From the NCBI RefSeq assembly GCF_003443675.1, contig NZ_CP031963.1, positions 2,007,501 to 2,071,500 on the forward strand: 64,000 nt of DNA, read 5' to 3'. Under the pieces are notes generated by a model. It was not told the origin of the DNA and made no database searches. It saw only the letters and a list, made by a program, of their open reading frames with translations. The translations under genes and the position numbers were made by a program. Of this stretch, positions 53,301 through 64,000 are shown in pieces. This DNA comes from Aquimarina sp. BL5 (GTDB lineage: Bacteria; Bacteroidota; Bacteroidia; Flavobacteriales; Flavobacteriaceae). Position 1 is the stretch's first letter, and the number at the start of each line of letters is the position of its first letter.

Positions 53301-56300
53301 TTACTCTTCAGTCTTCTTCTTTTCTTTAAGACCAACTTTCTTCACAGTATCATACATTACAGGTGTTGCAATGAATAATGAAGAATATGTACCTACTAAT
53401 ACACCAATAATTAATGAGAACATAAATCCTCTTAATGGTTCAGCAAAAATAAAGATCGCAATTAATACTAGTAAAGTCGTTAAAGACGTATTCAATGTAC
53501 GACTCAATGTACTATTTAATGCTCCATTAATATTCTTATCTAATGGCCAACCTGTATGTTCTGCAAAATATTCACGGATTCTATCAAATACAACCACCGT
53601 ATCATTCAGAGAGTATCCTACAACCGTTAATATGGCTGCAATAAAGGCCTGATCTATTTCCATATTAAATGGCATAAACTTCCAAGTTAATGAGAATACA
53701 CCTAATACCACTAATACATCATGGAATACTGCTGCTACTGCACCTAAACTAAATTGCCATCTTCTAAATCTAAATAGGATATATAAGAATACTACAATTA
53801 AAGATCCAATTACAGAAACAAATGCTGCTTGTTGAATATCATCTGCAATAGTTGGCCCTACCTTTCTAGAAGACATAATACCCACTTGTTTATCTTCATC
53901 TCCATTAGAGAATTCCGCATAAGTCATACCATCCGTCAAATAAGGCTTTAAAGCAGTAAACAAAGAATTAGAAATTTCAGAATCTACTTCTTCACCTGTT
54001 TCATCTACCTTATACTTGGTTGTAATCTTTAACTGATTATTAGCACCTAAGGTTTTTGCTTGCGCACTACCAAAAACAGCTACCAATTCCTTTTCTACAT
54101 CTGTAGGGACTACATCCTGAGCAAAACGAACAGTATAGGTTCTTCCACCAACAAAATCCACACCTTCATCTAATCCTTGTCCTGGAGTAAATAGTGATAC
54201 AAGACCCGCTACTACGATAATACCAGAAATCACATATGCAATCTTTCTTTTTGCAAGGAAATTGATATTTATATTCTTAAATAAATTCTTAGTAGCTGCC
54301 GTAGAAAACGCTAGTTCTTTACCATTTCTACCATATCCATCTATAAATAATCTAGTAATGAATATTGCAGTAAATAAAGATGTAAGAATACCAATTAATA
54401 GAGTAGTTGCAAACCCTTTAATCGGACCTGTACCAAAGAATAAAAGAATCAAACCTGTAAGACCTGTTGTAATGTTTGCATCTAAGATTGATGACAATGC
54501 ATTATTAAAACCATCTTTAATTGCATCCACCTGGGATTTACCTTTAGCAAGTTCTTCTTTAATCCTTTCAAAGATAAGTACGTTCGCATCCACAGACATA
54601 CCGATCGTTAATACAATACCCGCAATACCAGGTAATGTCAATACAGCTTTTAAGCCAGCTAATACCCCAAAAATAAATAGAATATTTACCACCAATGCAA
54701 CATCCGCAAAAGCTCCAGCTTTACCATAGTAAAAAATCATCCAGATTAAAATCAATACTAATGCAATACCAAATGACATCACTCCACTGTCAATAGCCTC
54801 TTGTCCTAAAGACGGTCCTACTATTGCACTCTCAATAATATCTGCTGAAGCAGGTAATTTACCAGCTCTTAAAACATTCGCTAAATCTTGTCCTTCTTCT
54901 ACCGTGAAATCCCCAGAAATTTCACTTCTACCTCCAGAAATTGGTCCTTTAGAAACACCCGGTGCAGAATATACAATATTATCTAAAACGATAGCGATCT
55001 GGCCTCTTGTTTGTGAAGCTCTTCCTGTCATTTCTTCCCATTTCTTAGCCCCTTTACCATCCATCTGCATGGTCACAACAACATTATTCACTTGATCATA
55101 AGTTTGTGCAGCATCCGTAATTACTCCTCCACTTAATTCTGGAGTATTATCACGGTTTCCTTTTAATGCATAAAGATCAACTCTTTCACCTTCTTTCTCA
55201 ACCTTACTCCAAGCAAATTTTGTGTATCTTAAAGCTTGTGGCAATAAAGCTCTTATATCTTTTCTTTCTAAATATTCGTTAAATTTCTCAACATCTTTAA
55301 GTGCAACAGAAATTAACGCCCCAGGTACTGATGGAGGACCCGCTAAATCATTAATTGGATTTACTTGAGTTTCTATATCAGTAGAATCTTCAGAATCTGC
55401 TAATAATTTTTCTATCTCAGCATCCGCATCAGTTTTAGTAGTATCTGTCTGTACGGTATCTAATACTTTTTCCGAATCAGCGATTTCCGATTCGATAGTA
55501 TCTTTTACTACCTCTTCTTTAACTTCTTTAGTATCTTTAGATTCTAACTCCTTTTTAAGCTTTTCATTCATCCTGTTAAGAAAAAGCCCAAGTTCCTGAG
55601 AACCTTCCACATCCCAAAATTCTAATTGAGCTGTACTCTGTAAAAGCTTCTTAACACGATCTACATCTTTTGCTCCTGGTAATTCTACCAAAATACGTCC
55701 AGACTCCCCTAAACGCTGAATGTTAGGTTGTGTAACCCCAAATTTGTCAATACGCTTACGTAAAACTTCGAATGCAGAAGTTACAGATTCGTCGATCTTT
55801 CTTTTTAGAACCGGCTTTACTACATCACTCGTCATATCAAAAGTGATATCATCACTTAAGTTCTTATTTGCGAAAATATCCGGTGATGCTAATTGAGCAT
55901 CTGGGATTTTTTCGAACTCATTAAAAAAGTCTTCTACATACGTATTCTGACTGTTTTTCTGAGTTTGATCGGCAGCATCTAACGCCTGGATAAAAGCAGG
56001 ATTTTTAGATTTGTTAGCCAATCCTTCTAATATATCTCTTACCGAAATCTGAAGAATTACGTTAATTCCTCCTTTAAGGTCAAGCCCTTTATTTAGTTCT
56101 TTTGATTTAGCATCGTTATAACTAAAATTTGCAAAAATTGGATCCTTACCAATAGAATCTAAATAAGTTTTTTCTGCTGTATCTCTTAATGCAGAAGCGT
56201 CTGCTTCTGGGTGTTTAGCTAAGGCATAAGCTTCAGCTTCTTTTTCTTTTGTGTATGTTAAGTACGTAAACGATAGTTGGTAAATACATACCAATCCAAA

Positions 56301-56339
56301 TAAAATCGCAAACACTCTAACAAGTCCTTTATTTTGCAT
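53301..56339 (-). CDS. secDF: Protein translocase SecDF fusion
   Basis: A 1012-residue fusion of SecD and SecF, the form seen across Bacteroidota. An N-terminal transmembrane segment is followed by the DLKGGINVILQISV start and a long periplasmic P1 region with a highly acidic, low-complexity insert (about 270-320, rich in Glu, Asp, Thr). The SecD core includes NIVYSAPGVSKGPI, SGGRSEISGDFTVEEGQDLA and GMSVDANVLIFERIKEEL; the SecF half starts near KRKIAYVISGIIVVAG and has GYSLNDTVVVFDRIRE. SecDF uses the proton-motive force to pull exported proteins through SecYEG. Two SecD-like periplasmic proteins are encoded next to it. Confidence 0.96.
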   Translation of the reverse strand: MQNKGLVRVFAILFGLVCIYQLSFTYLTYTKEKEAEAYALAKHPEADASALRDTAEKTYLDSIGKDPIFANFSYNDAKSKELNKGLDLKGGINVILQISVRDILEGLANKSKNPAFIQALDAADQTQKNSQNTYVEDFFNEFEKIPDAQLASPDIFANKNLSDDITFDMTSDVVKPVLKRKIDESVTSAFEVLRKRIDKFGVTQPNIQRLGESGRILVELPGAKDVDRVKKLLQSTAQLEFWDVEGSQELGLFLNRMNEKLKKELESKDTKEVKEEVVKDTIESEIADSEKVLDTVQTDTTKTDADAEIEKLLADSEDSTDIETQVNPINDLAGPPSVPGALISVALKDVEKFNEYLERKDIRALLPQALRYTKFAWSKVEKEGERVDLYALKGNRDNTPELSGGVITDAAQTYDQVNNVVVTMQMDGKGAKKWEEMTGRASQTRGQIAIVLDNIVYSAPGVSKGPISGGRSEISGDFTVEEGQDLANVLRAGKLPASADIIESAIVGPSLGQEAIDSGVMSFGIALVLILIWMIFYYGKAGAFADVALVVNILFIFGVLAGLKAVLTLPGIAGIVLTIGMSVDANVLIFERIKEELAKGKSQVDAIKDGFNNALSSILDANITTGLTGLILLFFGTGPIKGFATTLLIGILTSLFTAIFITRLFIDGYGRNGKELAFSTAATKNLFKNININFLAKRKIAYVISGIIVVAGLVSLFTPGQGLDEGVDFVGGRTYTVRFAQDVVPTDVEKELVAVFGSAQAKTLGANNQLKITTKYKVDETGEEVDSEISNSLFTALKPYLTDGMTYAEFSNGDEDKQVGIMSSRKVGPTIADDIQQAAFVSVIGSLIVVFLYILFRFRRWQFSLGAVAAVFHDVLVVLGVFSLTWKFMPFNMEIDQAFIAAILTVVGYSLNDTVVVFDRIREYFAEHTGWPLDKNINGALNSTLSRTLNTSLTTLLVLIAIFIFAEPLRGFMFSLIIGVLVGTYSSLFIATPVMYDTVKKVGLKEKKKTEE

Positions 56340-56566
56340 TATTCTTTATTTTTGTCAAATCTTTTAAATAAATGATTATTAAAATCACTCGAGACTCGAC
56401 GGTTACTAGTTTATTAATATTCTGTAATTAAAAAGCTCTATCATCGTACAAATAGTAGCTTTATTTAAAAGTCAAAAAGTAGTATAAAGAGTTAATAACC
56501 ACTCTTTATTTTTAACTTCTAAATCTTTTGAATTCAAGGGTTTTTGTGAAAATTCACATCCCTTTA

Positions 56567-57190
56567 TTAGGAAATTGGTCCAGCTCTTACCTCTGGAATT
56601 CGATATGAAGTATTATCAATTCCAATGGCAATTGCACCATTTACTTTTAAGGCAAGCTCTACGAGCTCATCCTTGTTATTGTTACCATTTTCAGTAGCAA
56701 AACTATACCCATAAGAACCTGAAGCCCTATTATCCTGCTTTTGTTTTATTTCTAAAACATAAATCCCATTAAAGTCAGTATCCGTATCTCTACTTTTCTG
56801 AATTTTATAAACATCAAGATTATAATCGGCAGAGTTCTTATCTAAAGGTACTTTATTTTCTGATGTATTCTGATCATAAAAAACGTGATCTAGCGCTATG
56901 CGCTGCTCTTTTGAAAGTGTTTTTTTTATACTTTCTACATCCGCATCGCTATAATAAGCAATCTTAAGCTTACCATTATGCAGTTCTTCGGATATACGAG
57001 TGTTTTTAACTCCGATAGATTCCAATTGCTTCTTTACAATTGCTATCGCGTTTTGAGCTTCTAAAGAAGTAACCTCAATATCTGTAAACTCCAGAACGAT
57101 TTCCTGGTTAGGCACAACAGTTTGTTGCTGCATTACTACGAGTAATGCAAACGCACTGATCAAAATCTTGAAGTACCATTCCTTCTTCAT
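56567..57190 (-). CDS. SecD P1-like protein, ends early
   Basis: A 207-residue protein with an N-terminal hydrophobic segment (YFKILISAFALLVVM). It contains NAIAIVKKQLESIGVKNTRI, like the SecD repeat that begins with a similar alpha-beta turn, and ends with AIAIGIDNTSYRIPEVRAGP then IS and a stop. In SecDF the matching block (NIVYSAPGVSKGPI) continues SGGRSEISGDF. It therefore stops at the exact point where the SecD fold goes on. It could be a truncated paralogue or an intact short form. It has no transmembrane domains beyond the N-terminal one. Confidence 0.72.
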   Translation of the reverse strand: MKKEWYFKILISAFALLVVMQQQTVVPNQEIVLEFTDIEVTSLEAQNAIAIVKKQLESIGVKNTRISEELHNGKLKIAYYSDADVESIKKTLSKEQRIALDHVFYDQNTSENKVPLDKNSADYNLDVYKIQKSRDTDTDFNGIYVLEIKQKQDNRASGSYGYSFATENGNNNKDELVELALKVNGAIAIGIDNTSYRIPEVRAGPIS

Positions 57191-57274
57191 GCCGCAAATA
57201 TAGAAAAATTAAAACTGCATTTCTAAAGTCTTCTAATAAATATAAATCATAATAGATTGTACACTAAGAAAGTT

Positions 57275-58210
57275 CTATTCTATTTTTTTCACTTCAACAT
57301 TAATCATCTTCATTTTTGGGATAGAACCTGACATTAAGATATTCGCAAAATCTTGCGCCTCTTCTTTAGTAAAATCACCAGATATTTCAGAACGACCTTC
57401 GTGTATTGGACCAGATGACACACCAGGAGCACTATATACCTGATCATTCAAAACTATCGCAATATTAGATCTTTGTTGAAAAACTTTTCCTGTCAAATCC
57501 TCCCACTTATCCGCTCCTTCAGGATTCATTTGCATAGAAATTACAGGCATATTCAATGCATTATACCTCGGAAAAGCATCTACTATTACATCACCACTAA
57601 GCGCTGGGGCTCCTAATCTATCTTTTTTTAGTGCATACAAAGGAAAATTACCATTATCCTTATCCTTAATACCCCATAAAAACTTTATGAATCTCTTTTT
57701 TACTGGCAACGCAGACTCCGCCTCTTTAGAAGATATCAATCCATTTACCAAAACAGTATCTTTTTCTGCTACATAAAACAAAACAGCACCTCCTGAATAA
57801 CCTCCTCCTTTAATCAAGTCATAAAATGGATTATCTTCGGATTCTTTATTGATTTTCGATATTTCATTAACTTGTCCAAAAAAAAGTGACAAATCCTTTG
57901 AGTTATATGTTTCGTAGAAATCTAATTTTCCCGGATTTAGAATATATTTTTTAAATCTATCTTCTAGAAAATTGGTAGCTATTGTAATTTTGATATGATT
58001 TTTATTAGGTAATACCTTTACCTCAGCGTTTTTAGTTATTTTTTGCAACCTTTTATTCAACTTTAAAAGGATTAAGTTGATTTGCTCATCAGAATCGATT
58101 TTTTCATGTAATTCTAAAGTCATTTCAATGACCTTATCTGGTTTTGGTCCAAAATCACAAGAACTTACTATCAATAAGAACAAAATTGTTCTAATAAAAA
58201 CTGGGAACAT
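57275..58210 (-). CDS. SecD periplasmic-domain-like lipoprotein
   Basis: A 311-residue lipoprotein (FLLIVSSCDFGPKP, Cys18). Its C-terminal half closely follows the SecD P1 head: GAPALSGDVIVDAFP, ISMQMNPEGADKWEDLTGKV, NIAIVLNDQVYSAPGVSSGP, then IHEGRSEISGDFTKEEAQDF and ANILMSGSIP. SecDF has the same run of blocks. The N-terminal half has EKIDSDEQINLILLKLNKRL and LDFYETYNSKDLSLFFGQV, which also parallel SecD (LEFWDVEGSQELGLFLNRM). All transmembrane helices of SecD are missing, so it cannot act as a channel motor. It may be a periplasmic decoy, regulator or chaperone-like relative. It is separated from mdh by a terminator. Confidence 0.78.
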   Translation of the reverse strand: MFPVFIRTILFLLIVSSCDFGPKPDKVIEMTLELHEKIDSDEQINLILLKLNKRLQKITKNAEVKVLPNKNHIKITIATNFLEDRFKKYILNPGKLDFYETYNSKDLSLFFGQVNEISKINKESEDNPFYDLIKGGGYSGGAVLFYVAEKDTVLVNGLISSKEAESALPVKKRFIKFLWGIKDKDNGNFPLYALKKDRLGAPALSGDVIVDAFPRYNALNMPVISMQMNPEGADKWEDLTGKVFQQRSNIAIVLNDQVYSAPGVSSGPIHEGRSEISGDFTKEEAQDFANILMSGSIPKMKMINVEVKKIE

Positions 58211-58238
58211 ATATACATTTTTATTTATTCTAAAAACA

Positions 58239-58267
58239 AAGAGCTGCTATTTAAGGTAGCAGCTCTT
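58239..58267 (-). terminator. Terminator of mdh
   Basis: AAGAGCTGCTA (58239-58249) pairs perfectly with TAGCAGCTCTT (58257-58267) around a 7-base loop. The minus-strand transcript then has TTTGTTTTTAG. It separates mdh from the SecD-like lipoprotein. Confidence 0.85.
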
Positions 58268-58298
58268 ATATTATATTAACAACAAGGATTAATATTGC

Positions 58299-59225
58299 CT
58301 ATAACTCTAATAATCCATTTGTTTTCTTAACTCCTTCTGCACTTTCAGCAAGTTTTGCTTTTTCTGCATCGCTAAGTTCTATTTCCACAATTTTTTCAAT
58401 ACCATTTCTACCTAATACAACAGGCGCTCCGATACATAAATCATTTAAACCGTATTCACCTTCTAACAAGGTAGAACAAGGAAATATCTTTTTCTGGTCA
58501 CAAGCAATAGCCTGAACTAATCCAGAAACCGCAGCTCCTGGCGCGTACCAAGCAGAAGTTCCTAATAAACCTGTAAGCGTAGCCCCACCAACTTTAGTAT
58601 CAGCGGCAACTTGTTCTAAACGATCACCAGAGATAAATTCCGAAACCGGCACACTATTTCTAGTTGCTAACCTAGTTAAAGGAACCATACCTTTATCACT
58701 ATGACCTCCAATTACCATTCCATCTACATCAGAAATAGGAGCTCCTAATGCTTCAGCCAACCTGTACTTAAAACGAGCACTATCTAAAGCACCACCCATA
58801 CCGATAATTCTATTTTTAGGAAGATCAGTAGTTTTATGAACAAGATATGTCATCGTATCCATTGGATTACTAACTACAATAATAATAGCATTTGGAGAAT
58901 GCTCAATCAAACTAGAAGAAACCGATTTTACAATCCCTGCATTAATACCGATTAGTTCTTCTCTTGTCATTCCCGGCTTGCGAGGAATACCAGATGTAAT
59001 CACAGCAATATCACTTCCTGCAGTTTTAGAATAATCATTGGTAGTTCCTGTAATTTTGGTATCAAACCCATTTAAAGAAGCCGTCTGCATCAAGTCCATT
59101 GCTTTCCCTTCTGCATATCCTTCTTTGATATCCAACAATACTACTTCTGAAGCAAAATCCTTAATGGCGATATACTCTGCACAACTTGCACCTACTGCAC
59201 CAGCTCCTACTACTGTAACTTTCAT
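58299..59225 (-). CDS. mdh: Malate dehydrogenase
   Basis: A 308-residue NAD-dependent malate dehydrogenase of the LDH-like type. The Rossmann start is KVTVVGAGAVGASCAEYIA, NAD selectivity is shown by VVLLDIKEG, the substrate loop by ITSGIPRKPGMTREELIGIN with its catalytic Arg pair, and the active-site His by VIGGHSDKGMVPL. It oxidises malate to oxaloacetate in the citric-acid cycle. I chose the ATG at 59225 since the Rossmann motif begins there; a longer in-frame start would add 17 unconserved residues. Confidence 0.95.
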   Translation of the reverse strand: MKVTVVGAGAVGASCAEYIAIKDFASEVVLLDIKEGYAEGKAMDLMQTASLNGFDTKITGTTNDYSKTAGSDIAVITSGIPRKPGMTREELIGINAGIVKSVSSSLIEHSPNAIIIVVSNPMDTMTYLVHKTTDLPKNRIIGMGGALDSARFKYRLAEALGAPISDVDGMVIGGHSDKGMVPLTRLATRNSVPVSEFISGDRLEQVAADTKVGGATLTGLLGTSAWYAPGAAVSGLVQAIACDQKKIFPCSTLLEGEYGLNDLCIGAPVVLGRNGIEKIVEIELSDAEKAKLAESAEGVKKTNGLLEL

Positions 59226-59332
59226 TATCTCTATATATTTTTGATTACTATTAACTTGCTTATTGAATTTCTTCAATATCAGCGCGAAAATACAAATTCT
59301 TTAAGGATTTTGTTTGTGAATTCTTAGTTAAA

Positions 59333-60334
59333 TTACCAACCAAAATTCAATCCAATAGAAAGGTTTTGATAGTTCTGAAGTGTATAATCTAAATTTGCTC
59401 TGAAGAATCCTAATTTTACATTAGCACCAATAGTTGCTTTGAGACCTGAAGTTTTATTATCTACAGAAATTGGATCTTCTAAAGTTTGCGAAGCCAAAGG
59501 TCCATTTTGCACTCTATACGTACCCAAAATATCTGCTGTACTGTTTCCTCCATAATACCCAAAACCTCCATAAAAATTAAACTTAGGAAGTTTCGTAGAA
59601 ATAATACCACTAACTAACCAAGAATTGGATTTTAATCGTATCTCCTGATCTTCTCCATCTATCTCACTATCAGCGGTAAAATCATAAAACCCCCTTACAC
59701 TTGTATACCCTATTAATCCAGAAACTCTAAACGGGAGTCTTTTCCAAGAAAAAATCCAATCCGTTAATTCATGTTGTACTGCTAAACCATATAAAAAAAC
59801 TTCTGTATTCTCTCTTATTGCAATTTTTGGTAAAAATCTTGCCTTAACCTCCGTACTTCTAGACACCCCCATAGAGGCTTGAAGAAATCCAGTAGGCGCT
59901 ATATTCACTTCTTTACCACCAATGCCATCAGGAAGCGTTATTTCTACTTGTGCTAATTGACCTTGATTTAAAACTACAACAATATCGCCTTGATTACCTC
60001 CAAAAGCATTTGCAACCGCCTGACTAGGTGGTCCTTCTCTGAACTCTATTCCATCGTATTCCGCAGTATTTAGAATAAATGATTGTTTTTCCTCTCTTAC
60101 AAAAGACAGGTTTCCGATAAAACCAACTTCAAAACGCCATAATTTCTTCACCTTAGCAGTTTTATACCAACCATTAGACATACTATTCACCAATGCCTCT
60201 CCCGCTGGAGCAAAATAATCCGTACTAAAACGCTGGGCATTCTCTATACCTAATTCTAACAATTGATCTACATTAGTTTGAGAGTATGACACATGGAATA
60301 CAAGTATCATAAAAAGTAGTATCGTTTTTTTCAT
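59333..60334 (-). CDS. Outer-membrane beta-barrel protein (DUF6588-like)
   Basis: A 333-residue protein with a Sec signal peptide (ILLFMILVFHVSYSQ). The start NVDQLLELGIENAQRFSTDY and FAPAGEALVNSMSNGWYKTA are typical of DUF6588 proteins in Flavobacteriia. The rest alternates in a beta-barrel manner (KFNFYGGFGYYGGNS, FFRANLDYTLQNYQNLSIGL) and ends in an aromatic residue, NFGW. Function unknown; probably a channel or adhesin-like barrel in the outer membrane. Confidence 0.82.
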   Translation of the reverse strand: MKKTILLFMILVFHVSYSQTNVDQLLELGIENAQRFSTDYFAPAGEALVNSMSNGWYKTAKVKKLWRFEVGFIGNLSFVREEKQSFILNTAEYDGIEFREGPPSQAVANAFGGNQGDIVVVLNQGQLAQVEITLPDGIGGKEVNIAPTGFLQASMGVSRSTEVKARFLPKIAIRENTEVFLYGLAVQHELTDWIFSWKRLPFRVSGLIGYTSVRGFYDFTADSEIDGEDQEIRLKSNSWLVSGIISTKLPKFNFYGGFGYYGGNSTADILGTYRVQNGPLASQTLEDPISVDNKTSGLKATIGANVKLGFFRANLDYTLQNYQNLSIGLNFGW

Positions 60335-60456
60335 CTGTTTGTATCGTTTTTCAATAATCAGATGGAATTCACATAGCCAAATATTCGAACAATGCGAAGT
60401 GCTTTGGCGTGCTCATTTCATAAGATTTGGGTTTTATAGGCGCAACAATATATAAA

Positions 60457-60486
60457 AAAATCCGCTATACAGTGTACAACGGATTT
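60457..60486 (-). terminator. Terminator of gyrB
   Basis: AAATCCG and CGGATTT (60458-60464 with 60480-60486) form a stem with additional inner pairing (TACA/TGTA), and the minus-strand copy then has a run of T. It lies 29 bases past the gyrB stop. Confidence 0.78.
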
Positions 60487-60514
60487 CATTCTAAATTATT
60501 TAGTGACACTTATA

Positions 60515-62464
<1,950 letters not shown>

Positions 62465-62493
62465 TTAATTAATTACAATTTTTGGTCAACAAA

Positions 62494-62523
62494 CAAAGAT
62501 AAAAAAAGAGAGAAATGTACAAA
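62494..62523 (-). promoter_or_regulatory. Promoter of gyrB
   Basis: On the minus strand TATCTTTG (62494-62501) is a perfect TAnnTTTG -7 box and TTTG (62520-62523) lies 18 bases upstream, matching the Bacteroidota -33/-7 pattern. The ATG is 39 bases downstream. Confidence 0.65.
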
Positions 62524-62969
62524 GCGTTTTATAGGATATGATTTAAAGAGTTATCAACAATTAGTTAAGAACAACTACCAGAAAAAGAAAAAATGCTCTT
62601 AAAAGTGATAAAAACGGTCTTAAAATGGATTTAAGATTAAATTAATAATTCAATTTCTTTAGAAAAAGCAAACACAACACTTTGTAAATAAAGACATTAA
62701 TAATAAAAATCTCTACAAAAAACCAATAGTTATTTTTCATTGCAAATTCCAAAAAATACGTCGCACAAACATATTTCACTTACGACAAAAATAATCAATA
62801 GAAGTTTTAATAACTACGATTTCTCAATCAACGCTTACGAATAATAAAAGCTAATCATTTTAAGAGCTTTGTTTACAATATTATTAGGACCATCCGTTAG
62901 AGTAGCAAAGTAACTATAATGTTAAAACAAATAAAAAGTAAAACACAAACTCAATTAATTTTTTTTAAA
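62524..62969. other. Gene-free gap between gyrB and the astacin gene
   Basis: About 445 AT-rich bases with no coding pattern. A TTATCAACA at about 62554 differs by one base from a DnaA box but stands alone. The promoter of the plus-strand gene at 62970 must be here, but I cannot place it. Confidence 0.5.
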
Positions 62970-64000
62970 ATGAAAACTAAAAATCTAATGAATTTCGGTA
63001 AAGCTGCTTTCCTATGTTTAGGACTTTTAGCAAGCTCCTGTACAAACGAAAGTTTTGAAGAAGTAGCCGGCACTGAAGAAACTGAATTGATCAAAAAATT
63101 CTTTAATGACGATGTTGTCTTAGTAAAAGATCTAGGAGACGGGACATTTTTGGGTGGTGATATCATTTACGAATCTAGACAACTTACAGATCAAAAAATT
63201 GGATATGAAGCCAACCCAATACCAAATGAAGAATTGGATGAAAGATTAGGTTTCTACAGAGGAGTTCAAAAGTGGCCAAACAATACCATCATTTATGTTT
63301 TTGATAGTAACCTAAGCAACAATCAAAGACAGGTATCTCTAAACTCTATGCAGGAATGGACGAGCAAAACAAACATCAAGTTTAAAGAAAGAACTAACGA
63401 AAATTACTACGTTACTATAACAAATAATGGAGACAACTGTAATTGTGCAAGTGCTAACTTAGGTGTTAACGGTACTCGCGGAAGAATCAATATGGGTGTT
63501 AGAACTAGCGAAGTAGTAATGATTCATGAAATTGGTCACACTCTTGGTTATATTCATGAACAAACTCGTTCCGACAGAGATGATCACGTAAGAATTCTTT
63601 TCGAAAATATCCAAAATGGTGCTGCAAGTCAGTTTAGAAAAAATGAAAACTCTGTAAACATTGGTGAGTTCGACATCAAATCAACGATGATGTATGGCGC
63701 ATATACTTTTAGTAAAAATGGACAACCTACTATCGTTCAATTAGATGGAACTACACACCCAAGAAGAAGACCAGAATTATCTGCAGGAGATATCGCAGGT
63801 ACAAATCAAATATATCCAGCTGGAGATGGCGACGGTGGCGGAGACGGCGGTGGCGATGGAGACGGAAATGATATATGTGAAGGGATTGACGAATGGTCTC
63901 CTAATATTAGATATAGTGTTGGTGATAAAGTAACCTACCAAGGATTCTTATACGAAAGAGATTTTAACGGATGGAATCGATTAGGAGAGTGTGGTGACAC
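62970..64000 (+). CDS. Astacin-family (M12A) metallopeptidase lipoprotein with carbohydrate-binding tail, partial
   Basis: The frame is open from ATG 62970 past the window end, 343 codons so far. The lipoprotein signal is LGLLASSCTNE (Cys24). The astacin zinc motif HEIGHTLGYIHEQTRSDRD (His186, Glu187, His190, His196) is complete, and the Met-turn is STMMYGAYTF (about 239-248). A Gly/Asp linker rich in GGGD follows near residues 285-301. It leads to CEGIDEWSPN and YSVGDKVTYQGFLYERDF, which resembles a CBM5/12 chitin-binding module. Astacins are secreted endopeptidases; the tail may fix it to chitin or other surfaces. The 3' end is missing. Confidence 0.9.
   Translation, partial: MKTKNLMNFGKAAFLCLGLLASSCTNESFEEVAGTEETELIKKFFNDDVVLVKDLGDGTFLGGDIIYESRQLTDQKIGYEANPIPNEELDERLGFYRGVQKWPNNTIIYVFDSNLSNNQRQVSLNSMQEWTSKTNIKFKERTNENYYVTITNNGDNCNCASANLGVNGTRGRINMGVRTSEVVMIHEIGHTLGYIHEQTRSDRDDHVRILFENIQNGAASQFRKNENSVNIGEFDIKSTMMYGAYTFSKNGQPTIVQLDGTTHPRRRPELSAGDIAGTNQIYPAGDGDGGGDGGGDGDGNDICEGIDEWSPNIRYSVGDKVTYQGFLYERDFNGWNRLGECGD

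Noticed and set aside
53182..53652. Plus-strand frame of 156 codons
   Set aside because: It is antisense to the well-supported secDF gene; a shadow of its codon use.
62554..62562. DnaA box / origin of replication near gyrB
   Set aside because: Only one near-match (TTATCAACA) was seen, with no cluster and no dnaA gene, and gyrB is not origin-linked in this phylum.
62951..63166. A 71-codon frame on the minus strand
   Set aside because: It lies antisense inside the astacin gene, which has a strong signal peptide and zinc motif.

Overview
The window is an ordinary chromosomal stretch of a marine-type member of the Flavobacteriaceae (Bacteroidota). The evidence is: strongly AT-rich DNA; Bacteroidota-type -7 boxes (TAnnTTTG); many lipoproteins and carboxypeptidase-regulatory or TonB-type outer-membrane proteins; a fused SecDF; a type IX secretion C-terminal domain on a starch-degrading enzyme; kdsA; and an XrtK/MSEP-CTERM pair. 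An Aquimarina-like genus would fit, but that is an inference from gene content and general resemblance. I saw no tRNA, rRNA, CRISPR array or prophage.

Layout. 1-13 kb is accessory, envelope-oriented sequence: a metallopeptidase lipoprotein, an amidohydrolase lipoprotein, an L,D-transpeptidase, an AhpD-like protein paired with a TetR regulator and matching operators, an RluA-type pseudouridine synthase whose in-frame S4 domain has no usable start codon, a beta-lactamase-like serine hydrolase, an AraC regulator, an SRPBCC protein and an LRR-DUF1963 fusion. Non-coding, relatively GC-rich repeats lie at about 7.02-7.29 and 10.02-10.19 kb. 13-19 kb holds an M23 peptidase and a large TPR protein with a plug-less TonB-receptor-like barrel. 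19-32 kb is a surface-glycan cluster: an MBOAT/SGNH acetylation pair, ftsE, a methyltransferase, a 2OG oxygenase, four glycosyltransferases, FdtA- and FdtB-type 3-amino-sugar enzymes, a Wzx-type flippase and a FemAB/GNAT-like protein. 32-35.5 kb has typA and kdsA, divergently transcribed.

35.8-47.7 kb is the most unusual part. It holds a protein with a Cry delta-endotoxin domain-I-like helical region, a frameshifted carboxypeptidase-regulatory protein, and a run of same-strand genes. In that run two Coq4-like proteins flank a winged-helix regulator, near-identical inverted repeats lie in front of two of the genes, and the run continues through DUF1361 and creD. Next comes the exosortase XrtK with its MSEP-CTERM membrane protein. 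An intact IS3-family element (47727-49097) with 25-bp ends, a TTA target duplication and an A6G frameshift site follows a DUF192 lipoprotein.

49-64 kb holds a secreted GH57 enzyme with three starch-binding modules and a type IX secretion tail; secDF followed by two stand-alone proteins that resemble its periplasmic domain; mdh; a DUF6588-type outer-membrane protein; gyrB; and, running off the right edge, an astacin lipoprotein with a chitin-binding-like module.

The best leads for something little described are the endotoxin-like protein, the Coq4/winged-helix/CreD unit with its shared operator, the XrtK/MSEP pair and the SecD-P1 paralogues. None can be called novel without database searches.
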